Positions 44,860 through 53,700 of a stretch of DNA of 64,000 nt are shown in pieces. Source of the stretch: Amycolatopsis nigrescens CSC17Ta-90 (GTDB taxonomy: Bacteria > Actinomycetota > Actinomycetes > Mycobacteriales > Pseudonocardiaceae); the NCBI RefSeq assembly GCF_000384315.1, contig NZ_ARVW01000001.1:4402157-4466156 (forward strand), read 5' to 3'. The position numbers and the translations under genes were made by a program. Under the pieces are notes generated by a model. That model ran no database searches, was not told the origin of the DNA, and saw nothing but the letters and a program-made list of their open reading frames with translations. Each line of letters begins with the position of its first letter. The first letter of the stretch is position 1.

Positions 44860-44877
44860 TTGCCGGTTTTGCCGGTT
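44860..44877. promoter_or_regulatory. Tandem TTGCCGGTT direct repeat in the SARP/methyltransferase promoter region
   Basis: Two exact copies of TTGCCGGTT (44860-44868, 44869-44877) are followed by TCG. SARP proteins bind direct repeats in promoters, though usually at 11-bp spacing, so this is only a candidate site. Confidence 0.35.
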
Positions 44878-44963
44878 TCGTGCCAGCGTCCAACTGCAGT
44901 AGTTCATCGCTGCAGGTAGGCCGGTGTTTTCCGGCGGAAGCGGAAATCCAGTGCGGATATAGA

Positions 44964-44981
44964 TCACTGACCAGTCAGTGA
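44964..44981. promoter_or_regulatory. 18-bp palindromic operator upstream of the methyltransferase gene
   Basis: TCACTGACCAGTCAGTGA has perfect 8-bp arms around CA. It ends 45 nt before the GTG start and just upstream of a -10-like TAGCGT (44985-44990). It looks like a TetR- or MarR-type operator, yet no such regulator lies next to it. Confidence 0.6.
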
Positions 44982-45026
44982 AGTTAGCGTAGTTGATGTT
45001 CGTGCCGTAACGAATTTGGAGTAATC

Positions 45027-46097
45027 GTGCTGGATTCCCAGGGTTTCGAATACGTACCCGGAATGACACTGATGGACTATCGGCGCCATATTCGGGCTCG
45101 CTTTCCGTGGTTCGCCGACCTGCTGCGGTTCGAGTGGCCGCACGATCCGGGCCGCATCGAGCGGCTGTCCGTGCTGAGCAACGAGTTCGAGACCGACGAT
45201 GGCGATGGGCGAGGTGAGTCCTACCGGCGTGCGCAGCGCGACCCGATGGTGCGGCTCGTCGGCATCAGCAAGCTGTTCTGCCTCGCGGCCGGGGTGGAGT
45301 CGTTGGACGCGATCCCGCCGGAATGGCGGCTGCTGGACGTCCTCGGGGGTGACGGCACCCTGGCGAAGACCTTCGACAGCCTGCGCCCCGGCCGCGGATC
45401 GACCGTCATCACCGGCGACCTCGCCGGGAACATGATCACCGAGGCGCTGCGGGCCGGCCTGCCGGCGGTACGCCAGCAGGCGCAGCGGCTGCTCCTGCGC
45501 GACGAAGTGCTGGACGCGGTGCTGGTGGCCTACGGCTCGCACCACATTCCGGTCGAGGACCGGATGGATGTGTGCCAGGAGGCATATCGCGTGCTTCGGC
45601 CGAATGGCCGACTGGTTTTTCACGATTTCGCCGAGGAGTCCAGGGTCGCGTACTGGTTTTCCGAGGTCGTCGACCGGTACTCGCGCAACGGGCACGAGTA
45701 TCCGCATTTTGCCCCGGACCAGTTGCGGAAGCATCTCGACAATGCCGGGTTCAACGTCGTCGATCTTGATTATGTCTACGACCCGTTCGTGGTTTCCGCC
45801 GCGACGCCGGATGCGGCGAGGCGGAAAATGGGCAGGTACCTGTTCGACATGTACGGCCTGGTCGGGCTGGCGGCCGACGGTGCGTCCGAAGACGAAACCG
45901 CGGATCGGGTGTGGCGGCTCGCCTCGGACTGCTTCGCATACGACTATCGCGAGATCGCGAGTGCCCGGCCGGAATGGAAAACCGAGCCGACGCTCCGGTT
46001 CGACGACAGGGCCGGCGAATACCGGGCCGAGGTTCCGCGCCTGGCGCTGGTCGCGGTGGGGCACAAGCTGAGCGATCGCGACAGCGGAAACCCCTGA
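45027..46097 (+). CDS. SAM-dependent class I methyltransferase
   Basis: A 356-residue methyltransferase (GTG start with GGAG 5 nt upstream). The SAM-binding motif is a variant LLDVLGGDGTLAKT, followed by DAVLVAYGSHHIP and the ubiE/Coq5-like phrase EAYRVLRPNGRLVFHDFAE. The first 90 residues form an extra helical domain, and the C-terminal 100 residues are also unusual for a minimal methyltransferase. It may modify a natural product, given the divergent SARP regulator, but no biosynthetic enzymes are nearby. Confidence 0.75.
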   Translation: MLDSQGFEYVPGMTLMDYRRHIRARFPWFADLLRFEWPHDPGRIERLSVLSNEFETDDGDGRGESYRRAQRDPMVRLVGISKLFCLAAGVESLDAIPPEWRLLDVLGGDGTLAKTFDSLRPGRGSTVITGDLAGNMITEALRAGLPAVRQQAQRLLLRDEVLDAVLVAYGSHHIPVEDRMDVCQEAYRVLRPNGRLVFHDFAEESRVAYWFSEVVDRYSRNGHEYPHFAPDQLRKHLDNAGFNVVDLDYVYDPFVVSAATPDAARRKMGRYLFDMYGLVGLAADGASEDETADRVWRLASDCFAYDYREIASARPEWKTEPTLRFDDRAGEYRAEVPRLALVAVGHKLSDRDSGNP

Positions 46098-46191
46098 TCC
46101 GGAAACAGCCAGGAAGCGCATGCCGGCATTCCTGCCGTGCCGGCATGCGTGCGCGGCCCGGCTCGGGAGCAGGACACGGGGTGGAGGGGAA

Positions 46192-47127
46192 ATGGCTGGT
46201 CGAGTGACCGAACATCCGAGTACCGGCCGGAAGGCGCACCGGCTGGCCGTGGCGAGCGCCGCCGCGGGAGCGACGTTGTGGGGGCTGTCCGGGGTCGCCG
46301 CACAGGATCTTTTCCGCGGTGGCGTCTCACCGGTGTGGCTGACGGCCATGCGGCTGGTCGTCACCGGCGTCTGCCTGGTCGGGTTCGTGCGGCGGTTGCC
46401 GCCGAGGCATTCGTGGCCGCGGCTGCTCGCCACGGCGGTGGGGCTGGCGGCGGCGCAGTTCTTCTTCTTCGCCGCGGTGGCCGCTTCCGATGTCGCGACG
46501 GCATCCTTCGTGCAGTTCCTCGCGGTGCCCATCCTCGCGCTCTACGAAAAGGTCGTGGACAGGTCCGCGCTCACCTGGACGCGGATGGCGACCGTGGCAC
46601 TCGCCGTAACCGGGGTGGCCCTGCTCGCTTTCGGCCATGGTGCCTCGGCGAACTTCTCCCTGCCGGGAATCGCGCTGGGCATCCTGTGCGCCGTCAGCAT
46701 CGCGTCCTACACGGTGTCCTCGGTGCCCCTGATCCACGAGCACGGCGTGCTGGTCACCAACGGGTGGGGCTCGCTGCTGGGGTCGGTTCCGCTGCTGACG
46801 CTGAGCGCGCCGTGGCAGGTGAGCTTCGACGGTGGCGGCTGGGAGTTCACCTGGTTGCTGGCCTTCGTCATCGTGGTCGGCACGCTGGGCGGCACCAGCC
46901 TCTACTTCGGCAGTCTGCGCTCGATCACGCCGACCGAGGCGCAGACGGCCACCACCGCCGAAGCCATCGCCGCGGCCATCGGCGCGGCGCTATTCCTGAA
47001 CCTGGTCCTCGATGCGCGCCAGTACGCCGGCGGGGCGCTGATCATGGTTTCGGTCCTGCTGCTGTGCCTTGCCGATCCGCCACGGGTGCCGAGCGGGGTG
47101 GCCCCGGCCGAAGATCACCCTCGGTGA
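46192..47127 (+). CDS. EamA/DMT-family transporter
   Basis: Ten-helix membrane transporter of 311 residues built from two EamA repeats. The ATG at 46192 follows GGAGGGG by 3 nt. The repeat starts are seen at SAAAGATLWGLSGVAAQDLF and again near LPGIALGILCAVSIASYTVSS; LRSITPTEAQTATTAEAI is the typical second-repeat end. Members export amino acids, metabolites or other small molecules. It follows the methyltransferase with a 94-nt gap in the same direction, so cotranscription is possible. Confidence 0.85.
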   Translation: MAGRVTEHPSTGRKAHRLAVASAAAGATLWGLSGVAAQDLFRGGVSPVWLTAMRLVVTGVCLVGFVRRLPPRHSWPRLLATAVGLAAAQFFFFAAVAASDVATASFVQFLAVPILALYEKVVDRSALTWTRMATVALAVTGVALLAFGHGASANFSLPGIALGILCAVSIASYTVSSVPLIHEHGVLVTNGWGSLLGSVPLLTLSAPWQVSFDGGGWEFTWLLAFVIVVGTLGGTSLYFGSLRSITPTEAQTATTAEAIAAAIGAALFLNLVLDARQYAGGALIMVSVLLLCLADPPRVPSGVAPAEDHPR

Positions 47128-47169
47128 GTTTCGTGCGGTCGGCCAGGTGATACGGCACACTTTCTGACC

Positions 47170-48555
47170 ATGGTTGACGCGAGTGCCCCGCAGCCGGCGA
47201 CGACGCCGGCCGGGCAGCCCGAGCTCAAGCGGGCGATCGGCCCGAAGCTGCTGCTGTTGTTCGTGGTGGGGGACATCCTCGGGACCACGATCTACGCCCT
47301 CACCGGCCAGGTGGCCGGCCGGGTCGGCGGCGCGTTGTGGCTGCCGTTCCTGATCGCGTTCGTGGTGGCCTTCATGACCGCGTTCAGTTATCTCGAACTG
47401 GTCGGGAAGTACCCGAGGGCGGCAGGGGCCGCGCTGTACACGAACAAGGCGTTCCACATTCCGGCCCTCACGTTCATGGTTGCGTTCGCGGTGATGTGCT
47501 CGGGCATCACGTCGGCGTCCTCGGCGGCGGTCGCCTTCGGCAACACCTACCTGAAGGTGTTCGCCGAGCTGCCGATGCCGTGGGTCGCGATCCTGTTCGT
47601 CATCGGCATCGCGCTGGTCAACTTCCGCGGGGTCAGCGAATCGGTCAAGGCCAACGTGGTGCTCACCTGCATCGAGCTGTCCGGCCTCGCCATCATCATC
47701 GCCGTCGGGGTGTGGGCGGTGGCCAACGGCGACGGCGAGCCGAGCAGGCTGGTGGAGATCAACACCGCGGACACGACCTGGCTGGTGGCGATCACTTCGG
47801 CGACCTCGCTGGCGTTCTTCGCGATGGTCGGCTTCGAGGACTCGGTGAATATGGCCGAGGAGTGCCAGGACCCGGTGCGGATCTTCCCCAAGGCGGTGCT
47901 CTGGGGCATGGTCATCACGGCCACGATCTACCTGCTGGTCTCGGTGACCTCCTCACTGCTGGTGCCGGCCGACGACCTCGCGGCGGCGAAGAGCGACGCC
48001 CTGCTGAAGGTGCTGGACGTGGGAGCCCCTGGCCTGCCGCGGGAGATATTCTCCGCAATCGGGTTGTTCGCGGTGATCAACTCCGCGCTGATCAACATGA
48101 TGATGGCCAGCAGGCTGCTGTACGGGATGGCCAACGAGAAGATCATCCCCAAGGCGTTCGGCACCGTGCACCCGGCGCGTCGCACGCCGTGGGTGGCCAT
48201 CGTGTTCACCAGTGCGATCGCCATCGTCCTGGTGTCCACTGTGGACATCGGCGTGCTCGGTGGCACGACGGCGTTGCTGCTGCTGGTCGTGTTCTCCATC
48301 GTCAACGTCGCCGTGCTGGTGCTGCGCAAGGACAAGGTGGCGCACCAGCACTTCCGGGCGCCAACGGTCATCCCGGTGCTGGCCGCGATCTTCTGCGTGT
48401 ACCTGGTCAGCCCGTTGTCCGGCCGTCCGGCCAGGGACTACATCGTGGCCGCGATCCTGCTCGGGGTCGGGGTGTTGCTCTGGGGTGTCAACTGGCTGCT
48501 GATGCGCGCCGCCAAGCAGAAGGAGCAGGGACCCCAGGAGCCTGTCGCCTCGTGA
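47170..48555 (+). CDS. APC-family amino acid permease
   Basis: Amino-acid/polyamine permease of 461 residues with about twelve helices. The APC signature GDILGTTIYALTGQVAGRVGGALWLPF forms the first broken helix at the substrate site, and ATSLAFFAMVGFEDSVNMAEECQDP is the second conserved block. MMMASRLLYGMANEKIIPKAFG matches the later conserved helix. Substrate is unknown. Its stop codon lies inside the left arm of a long hairpin. A GTCCACTGTGGAC palindrome is embedded at 48234. Confidence 0.88.
   Translation: MVDASAPQPATTPAGQPELKRAIGPKLLLLFVVGDILGTTIYALTGQVAGRVGGALWLPFLIAFVVAFMTAFSYLELVGKYPRAAGAALYTNKAFHIPALTFMVAFAVMCSGITSASSAAVAFGNTYLKVFAELPMPWVAILFVIGIALVNFRGVSESVKANVVLTCIELSGLAIIIAVGVWAVANGDGEPSRLVEINTADTTWLVAITSATSLAFFAMVGFEDSVNMAEECQDPVRIFPKAVLWGMVITATIYLLVSVTSSLLVPADDLAAAKSDALLKVLDVGAPGLPREIFSAIGLFAVINSALINMMMASRLLYGMANEKIIPKAFGTVHPARRTPWVAIVFTSAIAIVLVSTVDIGVLGGTTALLLLVVFSIVNVAVLVLRKDKVAHQHFRAPTVIPVLAAIFCVYLVSPLSGRPARDYIVAAILLGVGVLLWGVNWLLMRAAKQKEQGPQEPVAS
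48234..48246. repeat. GTCCA-N3-TGGAC palindrome, copy in the APC permease gene
   Basis: GTCCACTGTGGAC, read TCC-ACT-GTG-GAC; flanking T and A extend the palindrome to 15 bp. Confidence 0.8.
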
Positions 48556-48593
48556 GTGAATTGTGTTGTTCCGGCAACACTTTTCACTCACGA
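48550..48593. terminator. Two-part hairpin between convergent permease and hydrolase genes
   Basis: TCGTGAGTGAA pairs with TTCACTCACGA (11 bp), then TT/TT mismatches, then GTGTTG pairs with CAACAC around loop TTCCGG. It contains the permease stop codon and overlaps the last codons of the opposing hydrolase gene, so it can serve both strands. Confidence 0.75.
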
Positions 48594-49415
48594 CCGTTGT
48601 AGGGCGCGGAGCTCGACGGGGTTGTGGGCGGAGAACACGCGTACGTCGTTGCCGTGGTTCCTGGCGAGCTCCTGTAGTTTCGCCAGGTTCTCGCGGCGGG
48701 CGCGCGAGTTCTGCTGCATGGCCACCTGGAAGGCGGATAGCACCGGTGTGCAGTGCGGTCCGGCCGGATCCAGCTGACCGTGGAAGAAGTACGCGTCACC
48801 GGCGTGCAGCAGCCAGCCGTCGCCGGTGTCCACCGCGACCCCGGCATGCCCGTTGGTGTGTCCGGCGAGCGGGATCAGCAGGATCTCCGGCGCCACGCCC
48901 TTGAGCTCGCGCACGGCATGGAAACCGTGCCACGGCTCGCCGGGCTCGGCGTAGGTCTGCCATCGCGGCCCGTGCTCGAACTGGATCCGCCGGTACCGCT
49001 GGCGCTCGGCCAGGTTGCGTGGTGCGGTCGCCGCCCGATGCTCCCCGGCGTAGACGTGCACGGTGGCTTCGGGGAAGTCGGCAAGGCCGCCCGCGTGGTC
49101 GATGTCCAGGTGGGTGACGACGATGTCCCGCAAGTCTTCGGCCCGGTAGCCGAGCGCGGCGATCTGGGCGGCCGCCGTCTCCTCGGCCTTCGGTTCGGCA
49201 TGGACCATGGTGGTGAACGCCTTGCCGAGCCAGGCACCCGGGCGCCGGGCGGCCTGTTCGCCGAAACCGGTGTCCACCAGCACCAGTCCGGAATCCGTCT
49301 CGATGAGCAGGCAGTGGCAGATCATCTCGGCTCGCCGCAACAGCCCCGGCTCGCCGTCGACCAGCCGTCCGCCGGCGGGACGCATGGTGCCGCAGTTGAG
49401 GTGGTGAACTCGCAT
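48588..49415 (-). CDS. Metallo-beta-lactamase-fold hydrolase (lactonase-like)
   Basis: A 275-residue zinc hydrolase. The metal motif is THLDIDHAGG, a variant of the common HxHxDH in which the second His is Asp. Later ligands are the His in LAGHTNGHAGV and the Asp in LLHAGDAYFFHG. The long N-terminal lid with MICHCLLIETDSGLVLVDTGFG and the overall size resemble AHL-lactonase-type members. Lactone cleavage is possible but not shown. It is monocistronic, ending in the shared hairpin. Confidence 0.8.
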   Translation of the reverse strand: MRVHHLNCGTMRPAGGRLVDGEPGLLRRAEMICHCLLIETDSGLVLVDTGFGEQAARRPGAWLGKAFTTMVHAEPKAEETAAAQIAALGYRAEDLRDIVVTHLDIDHAGGLADFPEATVHVYAGEHRAATAPRNLAERQRYRRIQFEHGPRWQTYAEPGEPWHGFHAVRELKGVAPEILLIPLAGHTNGHAGVAVDTGDGWLLHAGDAYFFHGQLDPAGPHCTPVLSAFQVAMQQNSRARRENLAKLQELARNHGNDVRVFSAHNPVELRALQRS

Positions 49416-49511
49416 GGCGCCACGGTAGCTTAACTATGACGATCGGTCTACTAACCCTGGCTGCGGCTAGGACCGTCGTCCCGGTTTCGGCGCGCCGGTA
49501 GATTCGCGCGC

Positions 49512-50420
49512 ATGGCCAAACCCACCGGAGAGCAGTTCGAGATCACCCGCGGCACGGCACGGGCCGTGATCACCGAGATCGGCGCGGGCCTGCGCGCCTT
49601 CGAGGTCGGCGGGGTGCCGTATGTGGACGCGTTCCCCGAGGACGCCAAGCCGCCCAAGGCCGCGGGCCAGGTGCTGCTGCCGTGGCCGAACCGCACCAAG
49701 AACGCCGAGTGGGTGTACGAGGACGAGAAGCAGCAGCTCGAAGTCACCGAGGAGGCACGCGGCAACGCGATCCACGGGCTGACCCGGCACCGGGAGTGGC
49801 AGCTCGTCGAGCATGCGGAGTCCTCGATCACCTTCGAGATCGAGGTGCGCGACGAACCGGGCTGGCCGGTCCCGTTGCATGCCACCATCGAGTACGCGTT
49901 GGCGCCGCGCGAGCTGACCGTGACGCACCAGGTCCGCAACGACGGTGAGACCGAGATCGGGGTCGGCGTCGGCACGCACCCGTACTTCCGGCTCGGCGAC
50001 GTGCCTACCGACGAGCTGACCCTGACCCTGGCCGCGGACCGGGTGCGCCCGTTCGAGGACGGCCCGCAGCTGCCCTACGCCGACGAGCAGGACGTGGACG
50101 GCACCGAGTACGACCTCCGGGAGGGCCGGATACTCGGCGGTTGCGACTTCGACACCACCTTCGGCGGGCTGGCTCCCGGCGAGGACGGCCGGCACCACCA
50201 CCTGCTGTCCTATCAGGACAAACTGCTGGAGGTCTGGACCGGCCCGGACTTCAAGTGGGTGCAGGTGTTCACCCCGGCGGACCTGGTCGGCAGGGGCAGG
50301 GCGGTCGCGATCGAGCCGATGACCTGCCCCGCCGACGCGCTCAACTCCGGCACCGACCTGATCCGGCTCGCCCCGGGGGACACCTGGACCGGCGACTGGG
50401 GCGTGCAGGTGCATCCGTGA
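49512..50420 (+). CDS. Aldose 1-epimerase family protein
   Basis: A 302-residue beta-sandwich protein of the galactose mutarotase family, interconverting alpha and beta sugar anomers. Recognisable parts are VLLPWPNRTKNAEWVYE, AIHGLTRHREWQL (catalytic His), GVGTHPYFRLGD (second His) and AIEPMTCPADALNSG (catalytic Glu). ATG start without a strong ribosome site. Overlaps the GNAT gene by GTGA, so the two are coupled. Confidence 0.9.
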   Translation: MAKPTGEQFEITRGTARAVITEIGAGLRAFEVGGVPYVDAFPEDAKPPKAAGQVLLPWPNRTKNAEWVYEDEKQQLEVTEEARGNAIHGLTRHREWQLVEHAESSITFEIEVRDEPGWPVPLHATIEYALAPRELTVTHQVRNDGETEIGVGVGTHPYFRLGDVPTDELTLTLAADRVRPFEDGPQLPYADEQDVDGTEYDLREGRILGGCDFDTTFGGLAPGEDGRHHHLLSYQDKLLEVWTGPDFKWVQVFTPADLVGRGRAVAIEPMTCPADALNSGTDLIRLAPGDTWTGDWGVQVHP

Positions 50421-50878
50421 CCGAGCCGCTGCGGCTCGGTCCGCTCGACGCCGGCGAGGTGCTCACCCTGCAGCGCGCGGCCTACGTGCCGGAGGCGCGG
50501 GCGCACCGGTCGTTCGAGCTGCCGCCGCTGCTGGAGACGCTGGAGCAGGCGCGCGCCGCGCTGGCCGACCCGGCCTGCCTCGCCTGGGGCGTCCGGGAAA
50601 ACGGCAGGCTGGTCGCGAGCGTGCGGATCAGCGTGGACGGTGAGACGGCCGAGGTCGGCAGGCTGGTGGTGGCGCCGGACCGGCAGGGCCACGGGCTCGG
50701 CGGCGCGCTCCTGCTGGCCGCCGAGCGGCTGCTGCCGCTCCAGGTGCGGCTGCTGCGGCTGTTCACCGGGGAGCACAGCGCCGGTGCGCTGCGGCTGTAC
50801 CCGCGGCTCGGCTACCACGAGACGCGCCGCACCCCGGAACAGCACTACCAGCTGGTGCACTTCGAAAAGTCGCGCTGA
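50417..50878 (+). CDS. GNAT-family N-acetyltransferase
   Basis: A 153-residue acetyltransferase starting at the GTG that overlaps the epimerase stop. The acetyl-CoA site is VVAPDRQGHGLGGALLLAAERLL, matching the V-x-P-x-x-x-x-x-G-x-G motif A, and the motif B phrase RLYPRLGYHETRR follows. Substrate unknown; coupling to a sugar epimerase is common in this lineage but gives no direct clue. Confidence 0.85.
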   Translation: MTEPLRLGPLDAGEVLTLQRAAYVPEARAHRSFELPPLLETLEQARAALADPACLAWGVRENGRLVASVRISVDGETAEVGRLVVAPDRQGHGLGGALLLAAERLLPLQVRLLRLFTGEHSAGALRLYPRLGYHETRRTPEQHYQLVHFEKSR

Positions 50879-50942
50879 TCCAGCCGCCGAAAGGCGATGT
50901 CGGCTTTCACCGGTGCCGTCGCGTTGGTTAGCGTGTCGAACC

Positions 50943-52157
50943 ATGATGAAGGCGATCGTTGGTGGCTATGTAGTGCCCGTCGAGGGTGACCCCGTCGACG
51001 GTGGAACGGTGCTCATCGACGATGGCCGGATAGTCGCGGTCGGCAGCGAGGCCGACGTCGACGTGCCGGAGGACGCGGAGCTGGTGGACGCGGCCGGGGC
51101 GTGGGTGCTGCCCGGTTTCGTCGACGCGCACGCCCATCTCGGGGTGCACGAGGAGGGCGAAGGCTGGGCCGGCGACGACGTCAACGAGATGACCGACCCG
51201 AACGGCGCCCGCTTCCGCGCACTGGACGGCATCGACCCGTTCGAGGTCGGTTTCGACGACGCGCTCGCCGGCGGGGTGACCAGCGTGGTGGTCAAACCGG
51301 GCTCCGGCAACCCGATCGGCGGCCGCACGGTCGGCGTGAAGACCTGGGGCCGCAACGGGTTCGACATCGTGTTCCGCGAGGACGTCAGCGTGAAGAGCGC
51401 GCTCGGCGAGAACCCGAAGCGGGTGTACGGCAACAAGGACAAGACCCCGTCCACCAGGCTCGGGGTGGCGGCGGTGCTGCGCGAAGCGTTCACCAAGGCC
51501 CGCAACTACGCCGCTCAGCGCGCGCACGCCCGTGTCGAGGAGAAGCCCTTCGACGTCGACCTGACCATGGAGACGCTGGCCAAGGTGCTCGACGGGGAGC
51601 TGTACTGGGACCAGCACGTGCACCGCGCGGACGACATGGTCACCGCGATCCGGATCGCCGAGGAGTTCGGCTACCGGCTGGTGATCAACCACGGCACCGA
51701 GGGGCACCTGATCGCCGACGTGCTGGCGGAGCACGACGTGCCGGTGATCCTCGGCCCGCTGTTCACCACCAGGGTCAAGGCTGAGGTGCGCAACCGCTCC
51801 CTGCGCTCGGCCGGCATCCTGGCGCGGGCCGGGGTCAAGATCGCGATCACCACCGACCACCCGGTGGTGCCGATCAACTTCCTGGTCTACCAAGCGGCAC
51901 TGGCGGTGAAGGACGGCCTGGACTCCGACACCGCGATCCGCGCGCTCACCGTGCACCCGGCCGCCATCCTGGGCCTTGACGACCGGGTCGGCGCGCTCAA
52001 ACCGGGCCTGGACGCCGACGTGGTGATCTGGTCGGGTGACCCGCTGGACGTGATGAACCGCGCGATGCGGGTCTTCATCGGCGGCCGCGAGGTCTACCGC
52101 TTCGACGAGGCGGCCGGCGTCGGCGTCGTCGCCCAGCGCCGCTACCAGGAACCCTGA
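50943..52157 (+). CDS. Amidohydrolase (imidazolonepropionase-like)
   Basis: A 404-residue metal-dependent hydrolase. The N-terminal beta-sandwich precedes the metal motif GFVDAHAHLGVHEEGEGW. Later ligands are in RLVINHGTEGHLIADVL and ITTDHPVVPINF (Asp). The C-terminal phrase GLDDRVGALKPGLDADVVIWSGDPLDV is typical of this class. The substrate is unknown; prolidase, imidazolonepropionase and xenobiotic hydrolase activities all occur in the family. MMKAIVGG start at 50943; a Met one codon later is equivalent. Confidence 0.87.
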   Translation: MMKAIVGGYVVPVEGDPVDGGTVLIDDGRIVAVGSEADVDVPEDAELVDAAGAWVLPGFVDAHAHLGVHEEGEGWAGDDVNEMTDPNGARFRALDGIDPFEVGFDDALAGGVTSVVVKPGSGNPIGGRTVGVKTWGRNGFDIVFREDVSVKSALGENPKRVYGNKDKTPSTRLGVAAVLREAFTKARNYAAQRAHARVEEKPFDVDLTMETLAKVLDGELYWDQHVHRADDMVTAIRIAEEFGYRLVINHGTEGHLIADVLAEHDVPVILGPLFTTRVKAEVRNRSLRSAGILARAGVKIAITTDHPVVPINFLVYQAALAVKDGLDSDTAIRALTVHPAAILGLDDRVGALKPGLDADVVIWSGDPLDVMNRAMRVFIGGREVYRFDEAAGVGVVAQRRYQEP

Positions 52158-52209
52158 GCGAGCCGGGTTCTGGGACGTTTGCCATCCACCACAGGGAGAT
52201 GGGAGATGC

Positions 52210-52503
52210 ATGATCGGCCCTGATCTGCCCGCTTCGAACGAAGGGTTCACCGTGGACGTCTGGCGTCACCGCTGGCCCACGGGCGCCGAAAAGTCCGAAC
52301 TGGTAGACGGTGTCCCAGTCTTCCACGGCCGGTTCGACCAGCGGGACGTCGAGATCGCCCAGAGCGCCTACCCCGGCCGGCAGGTGTTGCTCAACGAAGA
52401 CGGTGGCATCGAGGTGCACCCGTCTGGCAGCACTCCCGCCAGGCCGCTTGCCGATACCTACTCGGAGCGAGGAGCGCGCCGGCTGAGCCGTCCGTCCGGC
52501 TGA
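52210..52503 (+). CDS. Small hypothetical protein resembling a Uma2-type N-terminus
   Basis: A 97-residue protein. The ATG at 52210 is preceded by a GGGAGATG ribosome-like site. The opening MIGPDLPASNEGFTVDVW and the phrase EKSELVDGVPVFHG recall the start of Uma2/DUF820 nuclease-fold proteins, but the rest of that fold is missing. A later AYPGRQVLLNEDGGIEVHP and an Arg/Ser tail follow. It may be a separate small family or a truncated copy. Confidence 0.5.
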   Translation: MIGPDLPASNEGFTVDVWRHRWPTGAEKSELVDGVPVFHGRFDQRDVEIAQSAYPGRQVLLNEDGGIEVHPSGSTPARPLADTYSERGARRLSRPSG

Positions 52504-52524
52504 GGCGCCGGTGGCCGCGCCGAG

Positions 52525-53661
52525 TCAGGCCTTGCGGAGTTCTCTGGCGATGACCAGACGCTGGATCTGGTTGGTGCCTTCGAAGATCTGCGGCACCTTG
52601 GCCTCGCGCATATAGCGTTCCACCGGGAAGTCCCTGGTGTACCCGGCGCCGCCGAGCACCTGGACCGCGTCGGTGGTCACCTTCATCGCGGCGTCGGTGC
52701 AGACCAGCTTCGCGATGGACGCCTGGCGCTGGAACGGCATGCCGCGGTCGCGGCGGCGGGCGGCGTCCAGGTAGGTGGCGCGGGAGGACTCCACCGCGGC
52801 GGCCATGTCGGCGAGCAGGAACTCCAGCCCCTGGAACTCGATGATCGGCCTGCCGAACTGGGTGCGTTCCTTGGCGTAGCGGACGGCTTCGTCCAGCGCG
52901 GCCTGCGCCAGCCCGACCGCGCAGGCGGCGATGCCGAGCCGGCCGGAGCTCAGCGAGGAGAGCGCGATCTTCAGCCCGTCGCCCTCGGTGCCGATCAGCC
53001 GGTCCGCGTCCACCCGCGCGTCCGCGAAGACCAGCTGTGCGGTGGTGGACCCGGTCAGGCCCATCTTGCGTTCCGGGGTCGCCGCGGACATGCCAGGGGT
53101 GGCGGCGTCGATCAGCAGGCAGGAGATCGCGTCCTCGCCGGTGCGCACCATGGTGGTGTAGAAGTCGGCCTGTCCGGCGTGGGTGATCCACGCCTTGGTG
53201 CCGTTGACCACGTACTCGTCGCCGTCCGGCCGGGCGCGGGTGGACAGCGCGGCGGCGTCCGAGCCGGCGTGCGCCTCGGACAGCGCGTAGGCGCCGAGCA
53301 GGTCGCCCTCCAGCATCGCCGGGAGCCACCGGTCACGCTGGTTGTCCTTGCCGTAGTGCGCGAGCGCGTAGCAGGACATGGTGTGCACGGACAGCCCGAC
53401 GCCGACCGACATCCAGGCGGCCGCGATCTCCTCCAGCACCTGCAGGTACACCTCGTAGGGCAGCTCGCCGCCGCCCCAGCGCTCCGAGTACGGCAGGCCG
53501 AGCAGGCCGGACTTGCCGAGCAGCCGGAACTGCTCCCTGGGGAAGCGTTCGGCCTCCTCGTACTCCGCGGCCAGTGGCGCCAGTTCCTCGCGGGCCAGCT
53601 CGGTGGCCAGCGCGACGAGGTCTCGGGCTTCGGTGGTGGGCAGCAGCCGTTCGGCCGGCAT
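52525..53661 (-). CDS. Acyl-CoA dehydrogenase
   Basis: FAD enzyme of 378 residues catalysing alpha,beta-desaturation of an acyl-CoA. ATG at 53661 has GAGGAA 3 nt upstream. Signature blocks: [19 protein letters not shown] (flavin site), [62 protein letters not shown], the last containing the catalytic Glu. Length and motifs suggest a short- or branched-chain enzyme. The divergent TetR gene, with a palindrome in the gap, probably controls it. Confidence 0.9.
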   Translation of the reverse strand: MPAERLLPTTEARDLVALATELAREELAPLAAEYEEAERFPREQFRLLGKSGLLGLPYSERWGGGELPYEVYLQVLEEIAAAWMSVGVGLSVHTMSCYALAHYGKDNQRDRWLPAMLEGDLLGAYALSEAHAGSDAAALSTRARPDGDEYVVNGTKAWITHAGQADFYTTMVRTGEDAISCLLIDAATPGMSAATPERKMGLTGSTTAQLVFADARVDADRLIGTEGDGLKIALSSLSSGRLGIAACAVGLAQAALDEAVRYAKERTQFGRPIIEFQGLEFLLADMAAAVESSRATYLDAARRRDRGMPFQRQASIAKLVCTDAAMKVTTDAVQVLGGAGYTRDFPVERYMREAKVPQIFEGTNQIQRLVIARELRKA

Positions 53662-53684
53662 GGGTTCCTCCGCGAGAAAGAACT

Positions 53685-53700
53685 GTACTGAAAGTAGTAC
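53685..53700. promoter_or_regulatory. Palindrome in the divergent acyl-CoA dehydrogenase/tetR promoter
   Basis: GTACTGAAAGTAGTAC has 5-bp arms around GAAAGT. It is 24 nt upstream of the dehydrogenase start, and TAAAGTACC nearby (53713-53721) repeats a half-site. It is a plausible operator for the adjacent TetR protein. Confidence 0.5.

Noticed and set aside
46137..47150. Alternate-frame plus-strand open frame over the EamA gene
   Set aside because: It has no hydrophobic pattern and a shadow-like Arg/Gly-rich composition; the EamA frame has a good ribosome site and ten helices.
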